From Apostichopus japonicus (Eukaryota > Echinodermata > Holothuroidea > Aspidochirotida > Stichopodidae), in the NCBI RefSeq assembly GCF_037975245.1, contig NC_092582.1, positions 9,956,001 through 10,020,000 of the forward strand: a DNA stretch of 64,000 nt. The letters are read 5' to 3'. The notes under the pieces are model-generated. The model saw only the letters and a list, made by a program, of their open reading frames with translations, searched no databases and was not told the origin of the DNA. The position numbers and the translations under genes are program-made. Shown here piece by piece: positions 50,301-57,600 of the stretch; the stretch's first letter is position 1; every line of letters begins with the position of its first letter.

Positions 50301-50478
50301 AAAAAGGAAAAAAAAAGAGGAAAAAACACTATGTGAAATACATGCTTCAATTGACACATTTTTCACAGAATCATCTTTCATTTGATAGTTTTATGGGTTT
50401 TTGTTGGGTTTAAATGTTTTCTTTTTCTTTCTATTCCATAGGCCAGAACTACCAGTGAATGATGATGCGTCCCTTTAA
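17453..50478 (+). CDS. CELSR: Flamingo/CELSR-like cadherin, 5' partial, 8 exons (spliced)
   Basis: Exons: 17453-18315, 19333-19579, 21191-21832, 22729-22942, 26674-26878, 32275-32375, 47092-47277, 50442-50478; all junctions are GT-AG and the frame is continuous, giving about 830 residues. Order of parts: partial cadherin repeat, two full cadherin repeats ending DQNDNPP and DMNDNPP, a final repeat without calcium motifs, the juxtaposed DGVH...ITDLMVENSVS region typical of CELSR, three EGF-like modules, and one laminin-G domain. The LamG has the CELSR hallmarks YLAFPSLR, NSGLLLYLGR and PGGVSDGKWH. By alignment of motifs these are EC6 to EC9. CELSR proteins are homophilic adhesion receptors of the planar polarity pathway. 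Unusually, a stop follows the LamG: no further EGF, GAIN or seven-pass region is found before the next gene. It may be a truncated or secreted paralogue, an alternative 3' end, or an incomplete reading. The N-terminal exons and signal peptide are not in view. Confidence 0.85.
18316..19332 (+). other. CELSR: Intron (CELSR-like)
   Basis: About 1.0 kb, GTAAGT to TTCAG. It contains a small inverted repeat at 18,728-18,793 (CTCTAAACACAAAAGAGTGA against its complement), G-rich and CT-rich tracts, and otherwise nothing recognisable. Confidence 0.8.
18728..18793. repeat. Small hairpin (GAGTGAATTTCACTC core)
   Basis: The AAAAGAGTGAATTTCACTC and GAGTGAAAATTCACTCTTTT halves pair with each other. The flanks ACTCTAAACA and TTTCTAGAGTG also pair. 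It is probably a tiny foldback MITE. Confidence 0.7.
19333..19579 (+). CDS. CELSR: CELSR-like exon 2: EC9 first part
   Basis: The acceptor AATTCAG and donor TTTTTG|GTAAAA give an 82-residue exon ending one base into a codon. It starts VIYNGRPNT directly after NDNPPIVNDFE. RDPDETGILRFGLLSDDG and TNGMITISP are degenerate cadherin-repeat motifs. Classic calcium ligands are absent, as expected for the membrane-proximal repeat of CELSR proteins. Confidence 0.9.
19580..21190 (+). other. CELSR: Intron (CELSR-like) with AT-rich tandem duplication
   Basis: About 1.6 kb and very AT-rich from 19,790 to 20,360, with recurring ACAGTAAT words. A segment of about 119 bp beginning TAACAATGATAATATAACAG is repeated head to tail at about 20,003-20,122 and 20,123-20,241. 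The open frame at 20,434-20,691 is pyrimidine-rich noise. Confidence 0.8.
20003..20241. repeat. Tandem duplication, about 119 bp x 2
   Basis: Both units carry AACAGTAATGGCATAGGCA, AAAGATGTCTATATTTAGTA and ATTAATCAACAGTGATAAT, differing at a handful of positions. Confidence 0.88.
21191..21832 (+). CDS. CELSR: CELSR-like exon 3: EC9 end, connecting region, EGF1-EGF2
   Basis: The acceptor is TTGTAG and the donor ACAG|GTAGGT; 642 bases, starting and ending inside split glycine/aspartate codons. Residues DGVHATSARCLIHMTGITDL match the end of the last cadherin repeat in CELSR, followed by NSVSAHILNITEEEFLT and a region predicted to fold like the conserved CELSR linker (NPFINISFSAKKPNGIFFTP). Two EGF-like modules follow: CVSEFCNKHQRC...HWCEC, and PCDARPCLNKGMC...CLCPNDFTG. 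Sequons: NITE, NATR, NISF, NCSK. Confidence 0.93.
21833..22728 (+). other. CELSR: Intron (CELSR-like)
   Basis: About 0.9 kb with GTAGGT donor and TTTCAG acceptor. Poly-G run near 22,090. No other gene seen. Confidence 0.8.
22729..22942 (+). CDS. CELSR: CELSR-like exon 4: EGF3 and start of LamG
   Basis: It completes the glycine codon and reads VNCESATITRRCFPGACGPD, then an EGF-like module (CENLPTGSFHCVCKRRSGC), then WYFPKGAYLAFPSLRRKATM, the opening of the laminin-G domain. The donor is ACA|GTGAGT. An alternative donor AAG|GTATCT 12 bases upstream would break the LamG frame, so the later one is chosen. Confidence 0.9.
23017..23543. mobile_element. Non-autonomous DNA element with GGGTACCCG subterminal repeats
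   Basis: The left end reads TGAGTCGGGTAGC, then CCCGGATACCC, CCCGATCGGGTAG and GGTACCCG. The right end reads CGGGTACCCGAATG, CGGGTACCCGGGTACCCG and ACTCA. The ends are inverted relative to each other. No clear 8-bp duplication was found, so the boundaries are approximate. The layout resembles the hAT-type element at 56.4 kb. Confidence 0.65.
26387..26600. repeat. (GAAT/GAAC)n microsatellite
   Basis: Imperfect tetranucleotide array of GAATGAATGAACGAAC type, about 210 bp, decaying to variants such as GAATAGATG. Confidence 0.92.
26674..26878 (+). CDS. CELSR: CELSR-like exon 5: LamG core
   Basis: The acceptor CTGAAG and donor AAA|GTAAGT give a phase-matched exon. It reads Q-FSTYRNSGLLLYLGRYSF, then FLALEIIGTEISLTFNVG and PGGVSDGKWHMVEMKYHEK. 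These are the central beta strands of a laminin-G domain; DFxALEI and SDGxWH match CELSR LamG 1 closely. Confidence 0.93.
27383..27777. mobile_element. hAT-type MITE, family C, copy 2
   Basis: Begins CAGTGGCGGAGCTAGGGGTA and ends ACGATCCGCCACTG. The body is the inverted counterpart of 9684-10088 along its whole length. The flanks are G-runs, so the 8-bp duplication cannot be judged. Confidence 0.88.
28098..28599. repeat. Direct duplication, copy 1 (~500 bp)
   Basis: Shares long near-identical stretches with 30,865-31,364, including ACGGACTGAGTCAAATATAA, ACAAGCCTTAAGAATGTACC and GGCCTCTATACAAAATTCCC, in the same order and at the same spacing. Confidence 0.88.
28600..29305. other. Intron spacer
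   Basis: Poly-A tract near 28,647; no feature recognised. Confidence 0.5.
29314..29978. mobile_element. hAT-type non-autonomous element, family A, copy 2
   Basis: Begins CAAGGGCGGCGGAAGCAC and ends CCGGTTCCGCCGCCCTTG, bounded by the perfect 8-bp duplication ATGTTCAC (29306-29313 and 29979-29986). Outer parts match the copy at 5.6 kb. The interior from about 29,701 starts with CAGGGGCGTAGCCAGG, which looks like the terminus of another hAT family, followed by the shared module (29,741-29,850). This copy seems to be a recombinant or a host of a truncated insertion. Confidence 0.92.
30865..31364. repeat. Direct duplication, copy 2 (~500 bp)
   Basis: Second copy of 28,098-28,599, about 2.77 kb downstream in the same orientation, roughly 90 percent alike by eye, with several short indels. 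Confidence 0.88.
32275..32375 (+). CDS. CELSR: CELSR-like exon 6: LamG continuation
   Basis: The acceptor CTTACAG and donor ACTTG|GTAAGT give 33 codons plus two bases. It reads VVQVKLDECKGDLYEISDYP, then CEAYATQALDVTT. It continues the beta strand KYHEK-VVQVKLD of the LamG and includes the two cysteines seen at this position in CELSR proteins. Confidence 0.9.
33593..33820. mobile_element. Possible short hAT-like MITE (GTAGCCA ends)
   Basis: Left CAGGGTCGTAGCCACGG; right CTCTGGCTACGGGCGTG, roughly its inverse. It has a G-run at one end and a C-run at the other. The flanking 8-mers agree only partly, so this is tentative. Confidence 0.4.
34838..34947. repeat. Tandem repeat, about 37 bp x 3
   Basis: Three units beginning AAGGAGTNTGTGTTA(T/C)GTT with a following CATCACC(C)TT. 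Confidence 0.85.
35159..35522 (-). mobile_element. TTAA-flanked MITE (Kolobok-like), copy 1
   Basis: TTAA flanks both ends (35155-35158 and 35523-35526). The termini AGGGTGTGAAGACTC and GAATCTTCAATGCCT are inverted repeats of the AGGnnTTGAAGACTC type. The whole body matches 62,819-63,189 in the opposite orientation. TTAA duplication with AG-starting termini is known for Kolobok; piggyBac also uses TTAA. The long minus-strand frame over it is not a gene. Confidence 0.85.
36792..37100. mobile_element. Hairpin MITE, CACCCGAT family 2
   Basis: CACCCGATACTCATAG at the left and CTGATCGGGTG at the right. Inner arms AGTAACTACTGCGCTGTGTT and ACACGGTAACATGTGTTACA at 36,850-36,895 are mirrored at 37,025-37,095. 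It would form a long hairpin with an AT-rich loop. Confidence 0.85.
39235..39600 (+). repeat. Dispersed repeat, two adjacent diverged copies
   Basis: ATTGAATGTCATTCAATGGT, AATATGAAGTTAAAAAGAAA and GAAGAGCTGACGTCAT appear at 39.24-39.41 kb. A second, more decayed copy at 39.44-39.60 kb has GAGAGCCAACGTCATAGTCA. Related copies are at 55.6 kb (same strand) and 58.6 kb (opposite). Confidence 0.7.
40186..40435. repeat. Left subterminal repeats (GACTAA words)
   Basis: Contains ACGGACTAACGTTAAATTAG, CTTAGTCGGTGGCGACGGAC and CTTAGTCGGTGTCGACGGAC among others; clusters of TTAGTC and GACTAA in both orders. Confidence 0.85.
42053..42250 (+). CDS. Exon-like open frame inside the CACTA-like element, unknown
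   Basis: After an acceptor-like CTTTTTTCCAG at 42,042-42,052, an open frame of about 65 codons runs to a TAG at 42,248-42,250. Part of it reads SVEATTEEENCVIYGLKTC. I do not recognise the family. It could be the end of a captured host gene, a decayed element protein, or chance. Confidence 0.25.
   Translation, partial: QELKSQISKSRVSFPVMYDTSVEATTEEENCVIYGLKTCFKMIYWYPSQNKRVYPRVQKAKEQVP
42403..43938. repeat. 1.5-kb palindrome with internal ~150-bp repeats
   Basis: The outer arms (42,403-42,600 and 43,745-43,938) are inverted copies: CCAGAGGGTTTGGTTAGCTG against CAGCTAACCAAACCCTCTGG, and so on through the stretch that reads LAGKVTNCLVHHNVH on each strand. Between them are about eight units. Each has GACCTAGGTCA, GATGGGCATTT, GGGGTCTACTGGCAGGGGTA, TTACTGGAAATGCCCATCCC and TTTTCCAGTAG. 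They point one way left of about 43,000 and the other way to the right. The two frames on opposite strands are mirror images of this palindrome and are not separate genes. Confidence 0.9.
44191..44525 (+). other. Possible terminal exon/3' UTR inside the CACTA-like element
   Basis: It follows TTTTCTGTTCACAG (an acceptor-like string). There is no long frame in it, and it ends with GAAATAAATACTGCC, a possible polyadenylation signal near 44,509. Together with the exon-like block at 42.05 kb it suggests a captured transcription unit with introns. Confidence 0.3.
44565..44935. repeat. Right subterminal repeats (TTAGTCGGT words)
   Basis: About 20 copies of TTAGTCGG, CTAGTCGG, ACCGACTAA and GACGGACTAAG within 370 bp, the mirror partner of the left block. 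Confidence 0.88.
47092..47277 (+). CDS. CELSR: CELSR-like exon 7: end of LamG
   Basis: It completes the split tryptophan codon and reads FLDVNTPFILGSLPVQDG, then NNDFEGCIKDVYINNRLH and TEQGCPWYKQ. The PFILGSLP, FEGCIKDVYINN and GC pattern is the last strand and disulfide of a laminin-G domain. The donor is CG|GTAAGG, leaving two bases of an arginine codon. Confidence 0.93.
47278..50441 (+). other. CELSR: Intron (CELSR-like), 3.2 kb
   Basis: Short AT repeat near 48,761-48,776, poly-G tracts, a purine-rich zone near 50,270-50,330. No second EGF or LamG exon is recognisable in it on either strand. Confidence 0.7.
50442..50478 (+). CDS. CELSR: Candidate terminal exon: short tail and stop
   Basis: A good pyrimidine tract (TTTTCTTTTTCTTTC) and ATAG acceptor precede it. 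In phase with the previous exon it encodes PELPVNDDASL and a TAA stop at 50,476-50,478. The tail has no membrane segment and no similarity that I recognise. AATAAA strings lie downstream at 51,013 and 52,434 as possible ends of the message. If this exon is not used, the gene must continue past the window's MGST1 locus. Confidence 0.5.
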
Positions 50479-53400
50479 ATCGGAGCGGAAGGCTACAGGG
50501 CTAGGCGGATCCGCTGGTGTCATGTGGACAATAACCGTTGCCATGTAGCAGCAATGTTAAACCACATTTGCAATTAGATTGTATGATACCTTTTTTGTGG
50601 TATATTTCAAGTTCAGGAGGTGCACTATGCTCTACCTTAGAACGTTAACCCTGCTTTATTGTACAGTTGTCGTTGTCGCCCGATTTGTTTTAATAGAGGG
50701 CGATCTTTAACATTTAGTCAAAGCCGGACAATCATTTCACCGATTTGTATAGTTTCAATTTCGTACCACGATTTATTGCTCCATTGACTTTCACTAAGCT
50801 CGTCGATGAAGCTCTCGTTTTTAGAATCTTCCTGTTTCGCCAAAGAATTTCTAAAACGTCTTATATCACCTTTATTGAATCCTCCAGATTTTTAGGCCAC
50901 TAGTAGTTCATTGCATCCTCTCTCTTGCAACGTTAAATATACAACAAAACATAAAAAAATACAAAAAAACCTGATGATAACTGAAAAACATTACCCCACC
51001 CCCCCCCAAAAAAATAAAACACATAAAAAAGAGAAGGAACTTCATTAGGTCTTTGAACGACAACGATAAATCTTTCAGGTAGGTGTATACACTACTCTAT
51101 TTGTGGTATGGTACATGTAGGGAGAAACTGGGGCAAACGGATAACTTTTTAAAATATTTTACACATCAAAATTTATCCACGGGACTTGTTTTCAAAACGT
51201 AACAGTTTTGGAACTTAGTATATGTTTCCTTTCTAATTAAGGCCATTAACTGGCAGACCAGTACGACATGATTATTGAAACATAAACTCATGATTTCAGA
51301 TAGTCCACTTGCCCCCATACATGGGGCAACTGGGTCACATCATATTATGGCTGAAATAGCAAGTGAAAATTTATCCAAGCACAAAAGTTCACTTATAATT
51401 GATGTTGATACTCTTGCCCCCCCCCCCCCTTCCGCCTTCAACTCATGACATTATGTGGTACATATGTTTTCTGTGTGTTAAGAAATCAGCTAACTCCACT
51501 GGAAAGTTGTCACGGTGTTTCTGAAAAGTCGCAGACTTGAACAAGTCTAAATATGGCAACATGGAGGCGCATGTAACTCGTGAAATCTCCCCTAAATGGA
51601 GGAAGACTTTATTTTAGGTGGAGGGATGTAAAAAGGCATAATTGTCTGGAACGAATATATATGTACATCTTTTTTATAATAAGTGATTTTATCCAGTTAT
51701 TTATGTACCATACCTAAGTAGTTCGTTCTTTTTGGCACGGGATTGTTTGGGGACTGTTTTTATTGGGGAAGAGAGAGTGGGGTTTGCGGAGAGGTTCGTG
51801 TGTTTAGAGAAGAAAGGAAGATGGTTCTGAGACATTGGTGGTATGTGAAATGGGTCTGTATATATTTACTTATGAAATCTAAACAATGTTTAGTATAGGT
51901 TTTGCTCTTTCGGTTTCTGCGAATCTTTTCAAGTTTCTTTTTCTTGGCAGTCGATTTTGGCTCACTTCTTCTTATTGATGATTCTTTGTAAATCCCCCTC
52001 CTTCTTTTTTGGATTAACAAAATCAAACTGAATTGGTCTTCTGATTGTTTTCTGAAGTTGGTTTATTTTACTATCAATTATATTGTAAATATGTTTCTCT
52101 CTTTAATTAAATCGTTTTTAAGTTTATTTATTGACTAAATGACAATTAAAAAAAAAGATAGATTTTCTTTTAAGCTCAACGATATGATTTAAGGAATTAC
52201 TTGTAAATATTATGTAATTATTTTATTATACACTACAATTCGTATAATATATAGATGGCTATCACCTGAAACGGAAAAATGAAGACAAATGAAGAAAAAG
52301 TAAAATAAGATGAAATTTATTAACGATGAGCGTCTATAGAATTCATGGAAATATATATTGGTGAGTCCTAGACTATGCATGGTCAATTTTAATACTACCT
52401 TAAAGCATACTTCGCTGCAGAATATTTGGTGTAAATAAAGTCTTCTTCATCAACACCCCCCAAAAAACGTTACAGACAAATGTTCTTAATTTTTTTAGCT
52501 TTTTGTCTGTTTTTTTCGTCAGATTATATTCAAGCGCTTGCCCACCATTTTCAGTTATAAGGGTGGTAGGGGGCTGCCATGATATGTCGTCCTGGGAAAG
52601 GATATAGGGGGGGGGGTGCAACTTATCAAACTATGTTGAAGAATTCTCAGTTGGTGAGGTTGCAGATACATCTTGCAAGTTTGTTGTTTTGATATTTTGG
52701 AGATATTCCGTCAGATATTGAGGAGAGAGATGAACTCTTTTCATTTTTCTCCTGGGAGTGGTGGGTGGTGGAGGTAGAGGGTAGAAGTATATTAGGTTGC
52801 GCCCTTGACTTCCTGGATTATACACACACGTCTATGACAAACTTTCGCGGCTGTAGCTCAAGAAGAATGTGATCGTACACCGTCCCACGTGCATATCCGA
52901 ATATCCTTTCCCTCTTCCCCATCCCCTCCCCTTTCATCTACCGCGTCCTCCTGCTGTTCCTCACCCCCCTCCCCTCCTCGCCACCCAGTGTTGGGAAATT
53001 GGGATTCGAGTTACTTCATTTCAAATGTGAACTTTTTCCCATACAGAGATATTTCCGCGACTCGACTCGAATCACCAAATTGACTAGTAAGCTTGTCCCC
53101 ACCCTCCCCAGAACAAAAATCAAATTTTAGAGGTCAAAGTATGCATTCTGAGACATATTTAGACTGTACAGTAGGTCTACAATAACGTCTAAACGCAAGA
53201 TTTTGCTAATAAATACTTTTGAAGATTGATACATCCCTCGATTGACGATGGAGGTGGTGGCCATGCATGGCTATCTCGTCGTCCCCCCCACACACCCTTG
53301 CCCCCGCCCCACACCCTTGCGCATGCCACTGAATCGCACTCATGTCTGCAAAACCTAGTCACTGGTCTGCTAGTCGCATCGACGATCAGCTGTTCTTCGA

Positions 53401-54355
53401 GCAAGGAGAGTTTCGTTGATACTGAATATGCATTATTACAGCGCGTTCTTTCATTGGCTTGTTTAAATCAAGAGGCACGGCGTCAAAGAACATATGAATG
53501 AGATCTGTCTTCAGCGGATACATATTTGGATACATTTTTCATTAATGAAATGTTTTTGGCAAAATTAGCTTGGTGAAATCATTCTCAGTTTTCATGGTTC
53601 GTCAGATAAGCAGCTTAAACGAGGTGCCATGCATTTTTTGAAAATGAAAAGTTTGATGTATTTCCTTTTACGAAACAGAATCACTTTCATAGGAATTTGA
53701 AACGGGATTTGTTTACACACAAAAACAAAAAAGGTGATTAAGAGCATGCGCAGTTTCGTCTCCATTCAAAGACTTACTTTTTTTGGAACGAATGCCACGC
53801 GGGTGATTCTTTCCTATAATAATATCTACACACATAGAGATTCAGTTCAGCTCTTTTTCATATAACAGAGCACTTGGCCTTGGAAAGTTCAAACCGCATA
53901 GCAGATTATGATGCCATTGATTTTTTGTTAGCAAAATTTACGCATGACTTCTTTCCTTGCTATGTGGCAATACTACGCCGTATAGTATTGATATCTGTGC
54001 ACAATAGCAATACACATATGTATATATATAATTATTGTACAAGCAACAACCTTTATCCTAACTTCCGGATCAATTTGTGCGTACGGTTCTGTGAACGAAG
54101 AACGTTCAATTGGCTATTGTATCACAGCTACACTGTGGGCGTACGTTGACAATTTTCCGAGGGAACATCCGCAAATATTTTTCAATTAGAAAAAAAAAAG
54201 TCGTAGGTACGAGGTTGACCTAAGAGTGGCATTATTAAATTTGGGAATATCAAACAGTCGCTTCTTCCCACGCAAGGCGGTAAAGACTTGTATTGTACCA
54301 CACAGTAGGCTGATAGGCTGCGATTTGCTGGTCAACTATACGCGGGTGTTCAAGA
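50479..54355. other. 3' UTR / intergenic region between the two genes
   Basis: AT-rich sequence with C-runs (51,418-51,430) and low-complexity purine stretches. No exon with domain similarity was found. The frames at 52.9-53.5 kb are proline- and cysteine-rich products of CT-rich sequence. Confidence 0.6.
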
Positions 54356-54357
54356 CT

Positions 54358-54372
54358 GTATATAATATAAAG
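54358..54372 (+). promoter_or_regulatory. Candidate TATA box of MGST1
   Basis: GTATATAATATAAAG lies about 145-155 bp upstream of the start codon, leaving room for a transcription start about 30 bp later and a 5' leader of about 120 bases. Position and sequence fit a TATA box; no direct evidence of use. Confidence 0.4.
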
Positions 54373-54512
54373 CATACATATTTACGTATACAGTCATAAA
54401 GTGCGGTGTTCCCAGCAGCAGTCAAAGCAAGCTCAGCAGTTGAATCCCGCAACAGTCATTACAAGATTTCCTGTTAGTTGCTAACTGTTGTATCCCGTCA
54501 CTAGAGTAAAAT

Positions 54513-54659
54513 ATGGCGGCTGAAACCGGTAAGGGCGGCGCTGGACTGAGCGAGATTCAAAGCGAGATATTCCAGGCATTTGCTACCTATGTGGCGCTGC
54601 TGATGTTGAAAATGATGGTTCTGTCTTATTTTGTTATCTCCGAGAGAATACTTAAAGGG
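54513..54659 (+). CDS. MGST1: MGST1 exon 1
   Basis: 49 codons, beginning MAAETGKGGAGLSEIQSEIF and ending ISERILKG at the donor GGG|GTGAGT (phase 0). It encodes the lumenal/cytosolic N-tail and first membrane helix (ATYVALLMLKMMVLSYFVI). Confidence 0.95.
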
Positions 54660-57600
54660 GTGAGTTAACTAATAAGCCTAGGCTTTACGTATTACTGAGA
54701 AACCAACTTAACCTATGTTGCAACGATAACTAACCTTTATAATTAACATATTCGGTCGAGAGATCGAGAGAGATAGAGAGAAAGAGGGCGGTGGGGAAGG
54801 GAAGGGGGGGGGGGTCATTCTATTGATACGGTTCACTTTTAAGGTTCTCTGTGTAGCCTATATCCACCCCGGTGGTGAATTTCAAAGTCTTGTACCACAA
54901 TTTAGGATTCAAATTCTACAATTAGAGCCTCGTGCTTGGCAGAGTCAAACATTGACCGTTAAATACTACGGTAAAGTGCACATGACCCGTTCCAAGGTCG
55001 TCTATTGTTTTGTGTGATCAGTAGCGTGGTTCTGCTAGCAGACTACTGACCGTATATAACGAGTTCTGTATATACCCATTCCACAAGTGCACTAACGGTT
55101 ATTGTGATACTTGTAGTTGTACATTATGATATGATATCAGTGTGTTTAATTACAGACGGATGCTTCATCGGTCCTGTAATGTATGATGGGTGTGAATTTC
55201 AGCGCGTCGAGTGAAAGGTATATATGTGTTGGTCGCCGGGGTCATTGAGAGTGAGATATTTTAAAGGCCATGGGGTTTTCTTGTCATTCTTGCACCGCGA
55301 CCCCTCCTAAATTTTGTTTACATCAGAGCTGTGTTTTAAAATGATTTAATCCATTTCTTCCCTATATGGAGTCTGGTAGGCCCATACTTGTTACGTTTTA
55401 TTGATATTCAGCCTACAATGAACCAATACGTTTCATTTTGTGTGGGCTTCATGGGTACTTGTGACTAGCCTTTGACGTAGCGCTACCGGTACTCTCCCCT
55501 TTGTTTTCCACCACCCCCCTCCCACCATGAAGTGTTTGCAACTGCTACTACTACTACTATATAACACTGGACGATCGTATAGTCTATACGTATACAACAA
55601 TTTTGAAACGCCAATGTAAGCCAGTGTAAGATTTTCATGACCTCAAATGACAGTTGTGTTGAATGGCATCCAAATGTTGCACTGTTCTTGATATGAAGTT
55701 GAAAGAACATATTTTGGGCGATATTTTATGATTTATAATATTAATATTTAGGCCTGAACTGAGTAGCTGACGACATCACCAATGTAGCATTTAAGAAGCC
55801 TTCCAGAGTTTTAGCATGTTTTAAAGTTGAATACTTTGAAGACCAGAATAATTATATGCAAAAATGACTAACATTCAAATTTTTCTCTGATTTAGGGAGG
55901 GGCAGTGACGTATCAAGAGTGCAATTCTACATAAAGTGATCCGTTACAGTTTTACAAGACCTCCTGGAAGCCCCAGAAGAGACTTTAATAATATGTCCCC
56001 TACTAAAGGGGGGGGGGTCATCTGATATAGAAACATCGACCCACAAGCATGCAGCATGCATATTGTGCATTCAGTCTACAGGGAAACTATGTAATCAAGA
56101 TGTTTGTAATCAAGATGAGTAATCAAAACGGAACCATTGTGTAATCAACATGTAATCAATTCACACTGTAGTAATCAGCCTGATTTTTCTTCTCTTTGCA
56201 GCAATTCGTGGTGAGGGAGGACTATGAGGGTTTTGGCGACCCCCAAATGAGTAAAGAAGAGATTCGAATAAAGACAGCGTCACGTGACCTGTACATCGAA
56301 CGGATTCGCAGGTATTTATAATGTTTACTTTTCTAACACAATATATAACTAAGTAGGCTATACTATAAAACTTTTGTGTTTGTTCTATTCTACTATGAAG
56401 TTGCAAATAGTGTTCAACCTATTATGCATAACAGAAAATACCGATTACCGATTATTTTTTTCATAATCGTACCGATTCCGATTACGATTCCGATTATTTG
56501 AAAATGAGAAAATATCCCGTCTATACGAAATCGGCAATAAATAGTTTGACAGAAACAATTATTGTTGTGATTTTCCCCTGTTTCATTTTGCTTCGTTGTT
56601 ATACAAGGCTCTAAGGTATCATTTTGAATGTACCAAATTACCTCTGTAGTTTCTCGGAAAGAAAAAAAAAAGTTTTTTTTTTTTTTTTAATTTCCAAAAT
56701 ACAGAGATATGACATCCTACCTAGTCAGCACTGTGCTAAGCGAATGGCCTAACCACCTCGACGTGAATGTCACCTGTTAATGGCTTGAAATGGGCTAAGA
56801 ATAGTTACTCAAAATATCCATCTCAAAAAGTATCTCAGACAAACCATCCATCTTCAATCTTTACCAAAGTGTAAATTTTAATGACATATTGCCTTCATTC
56901 CGACATTATTTTGTACTTATTTTCAGTACTATACCGTTTATGAACAAATAGAAATTTTACGAACTTGAAGTTAAACATACCTATTCGTTACCTATATAAC
57001 TCCATTCAGGTTCAATTAGAATGTGTAAGCTTAGGCCAATCAAACTGAAAAGCAAATTGTAGCCTACCATCGTAACTTGTTTAAAATTACTCTAAAATGT
57101 AATACCAGATTGATGTAAAGAAATAATAACAACTAGAAACTACTCCAATATAAAATATAACATTCATCTATAAGACATATCACTTACATTAACTTCCAAA
57201 CAAATGCCGATTTCCAGCAAATTGAAAGTTGTAAACTAAGCTACGCATTTTTTTTTGCAAACCAATGGTTAGGCTACATTTCCCATTGACTTAGTGTGGT
57301 TGTTAGGCTAACATGTGGTCGAAGATTGCAGTTTCCGTGGATATTTTTAGTTTTTATTTGAGACACAACTAGAGCGAATAAACAGATGTCAAGTTTAGAT
57401 TTCCATGCAGTTGAGTTAGTGTGATGTAAGGCTACCATGTGGTCGGAGATTTGTGAGGATTTTAGGTTATTTTCGCTGGTACTGCAGGCCGTAATTTACC
57501 ACGGGAAGTTCCCGGTGATTGTGCGCGACCCTCTCGCATTGCTTCAAATTTGATGCGAGATGTGAGAAAACTGTTTGCGCGATTCGCGATACAACTGCAA

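Larger units (their letters stand above)
54660..56201 (+). other. MGST1: MGST1 intron 1
   Basis: 1.5 kb, GTGAGT to TTTGCAG. Contains a diverged dispersed-repeat copy at about 55.61-55.86 kb and a run of GTAATCAAnATG words at 56.09-56.16 kb. Confidence 0.9.

Noticed and set aside
17453-50478. Type III classic (neural-cadherin-like) identity for the cadherin gene
   Set aside because: The EGF-LamG layout fits both, but the DGVH/ITD region, AFPSLR and SDGKWH with three EGF modules before LamG match CELSR better, and there is no catenin-binding tail.
52889-53501. Proline- and serine-rich frames
   Set aside because: They arise from CT-rich low-complexity DNA and lack splice or start support.
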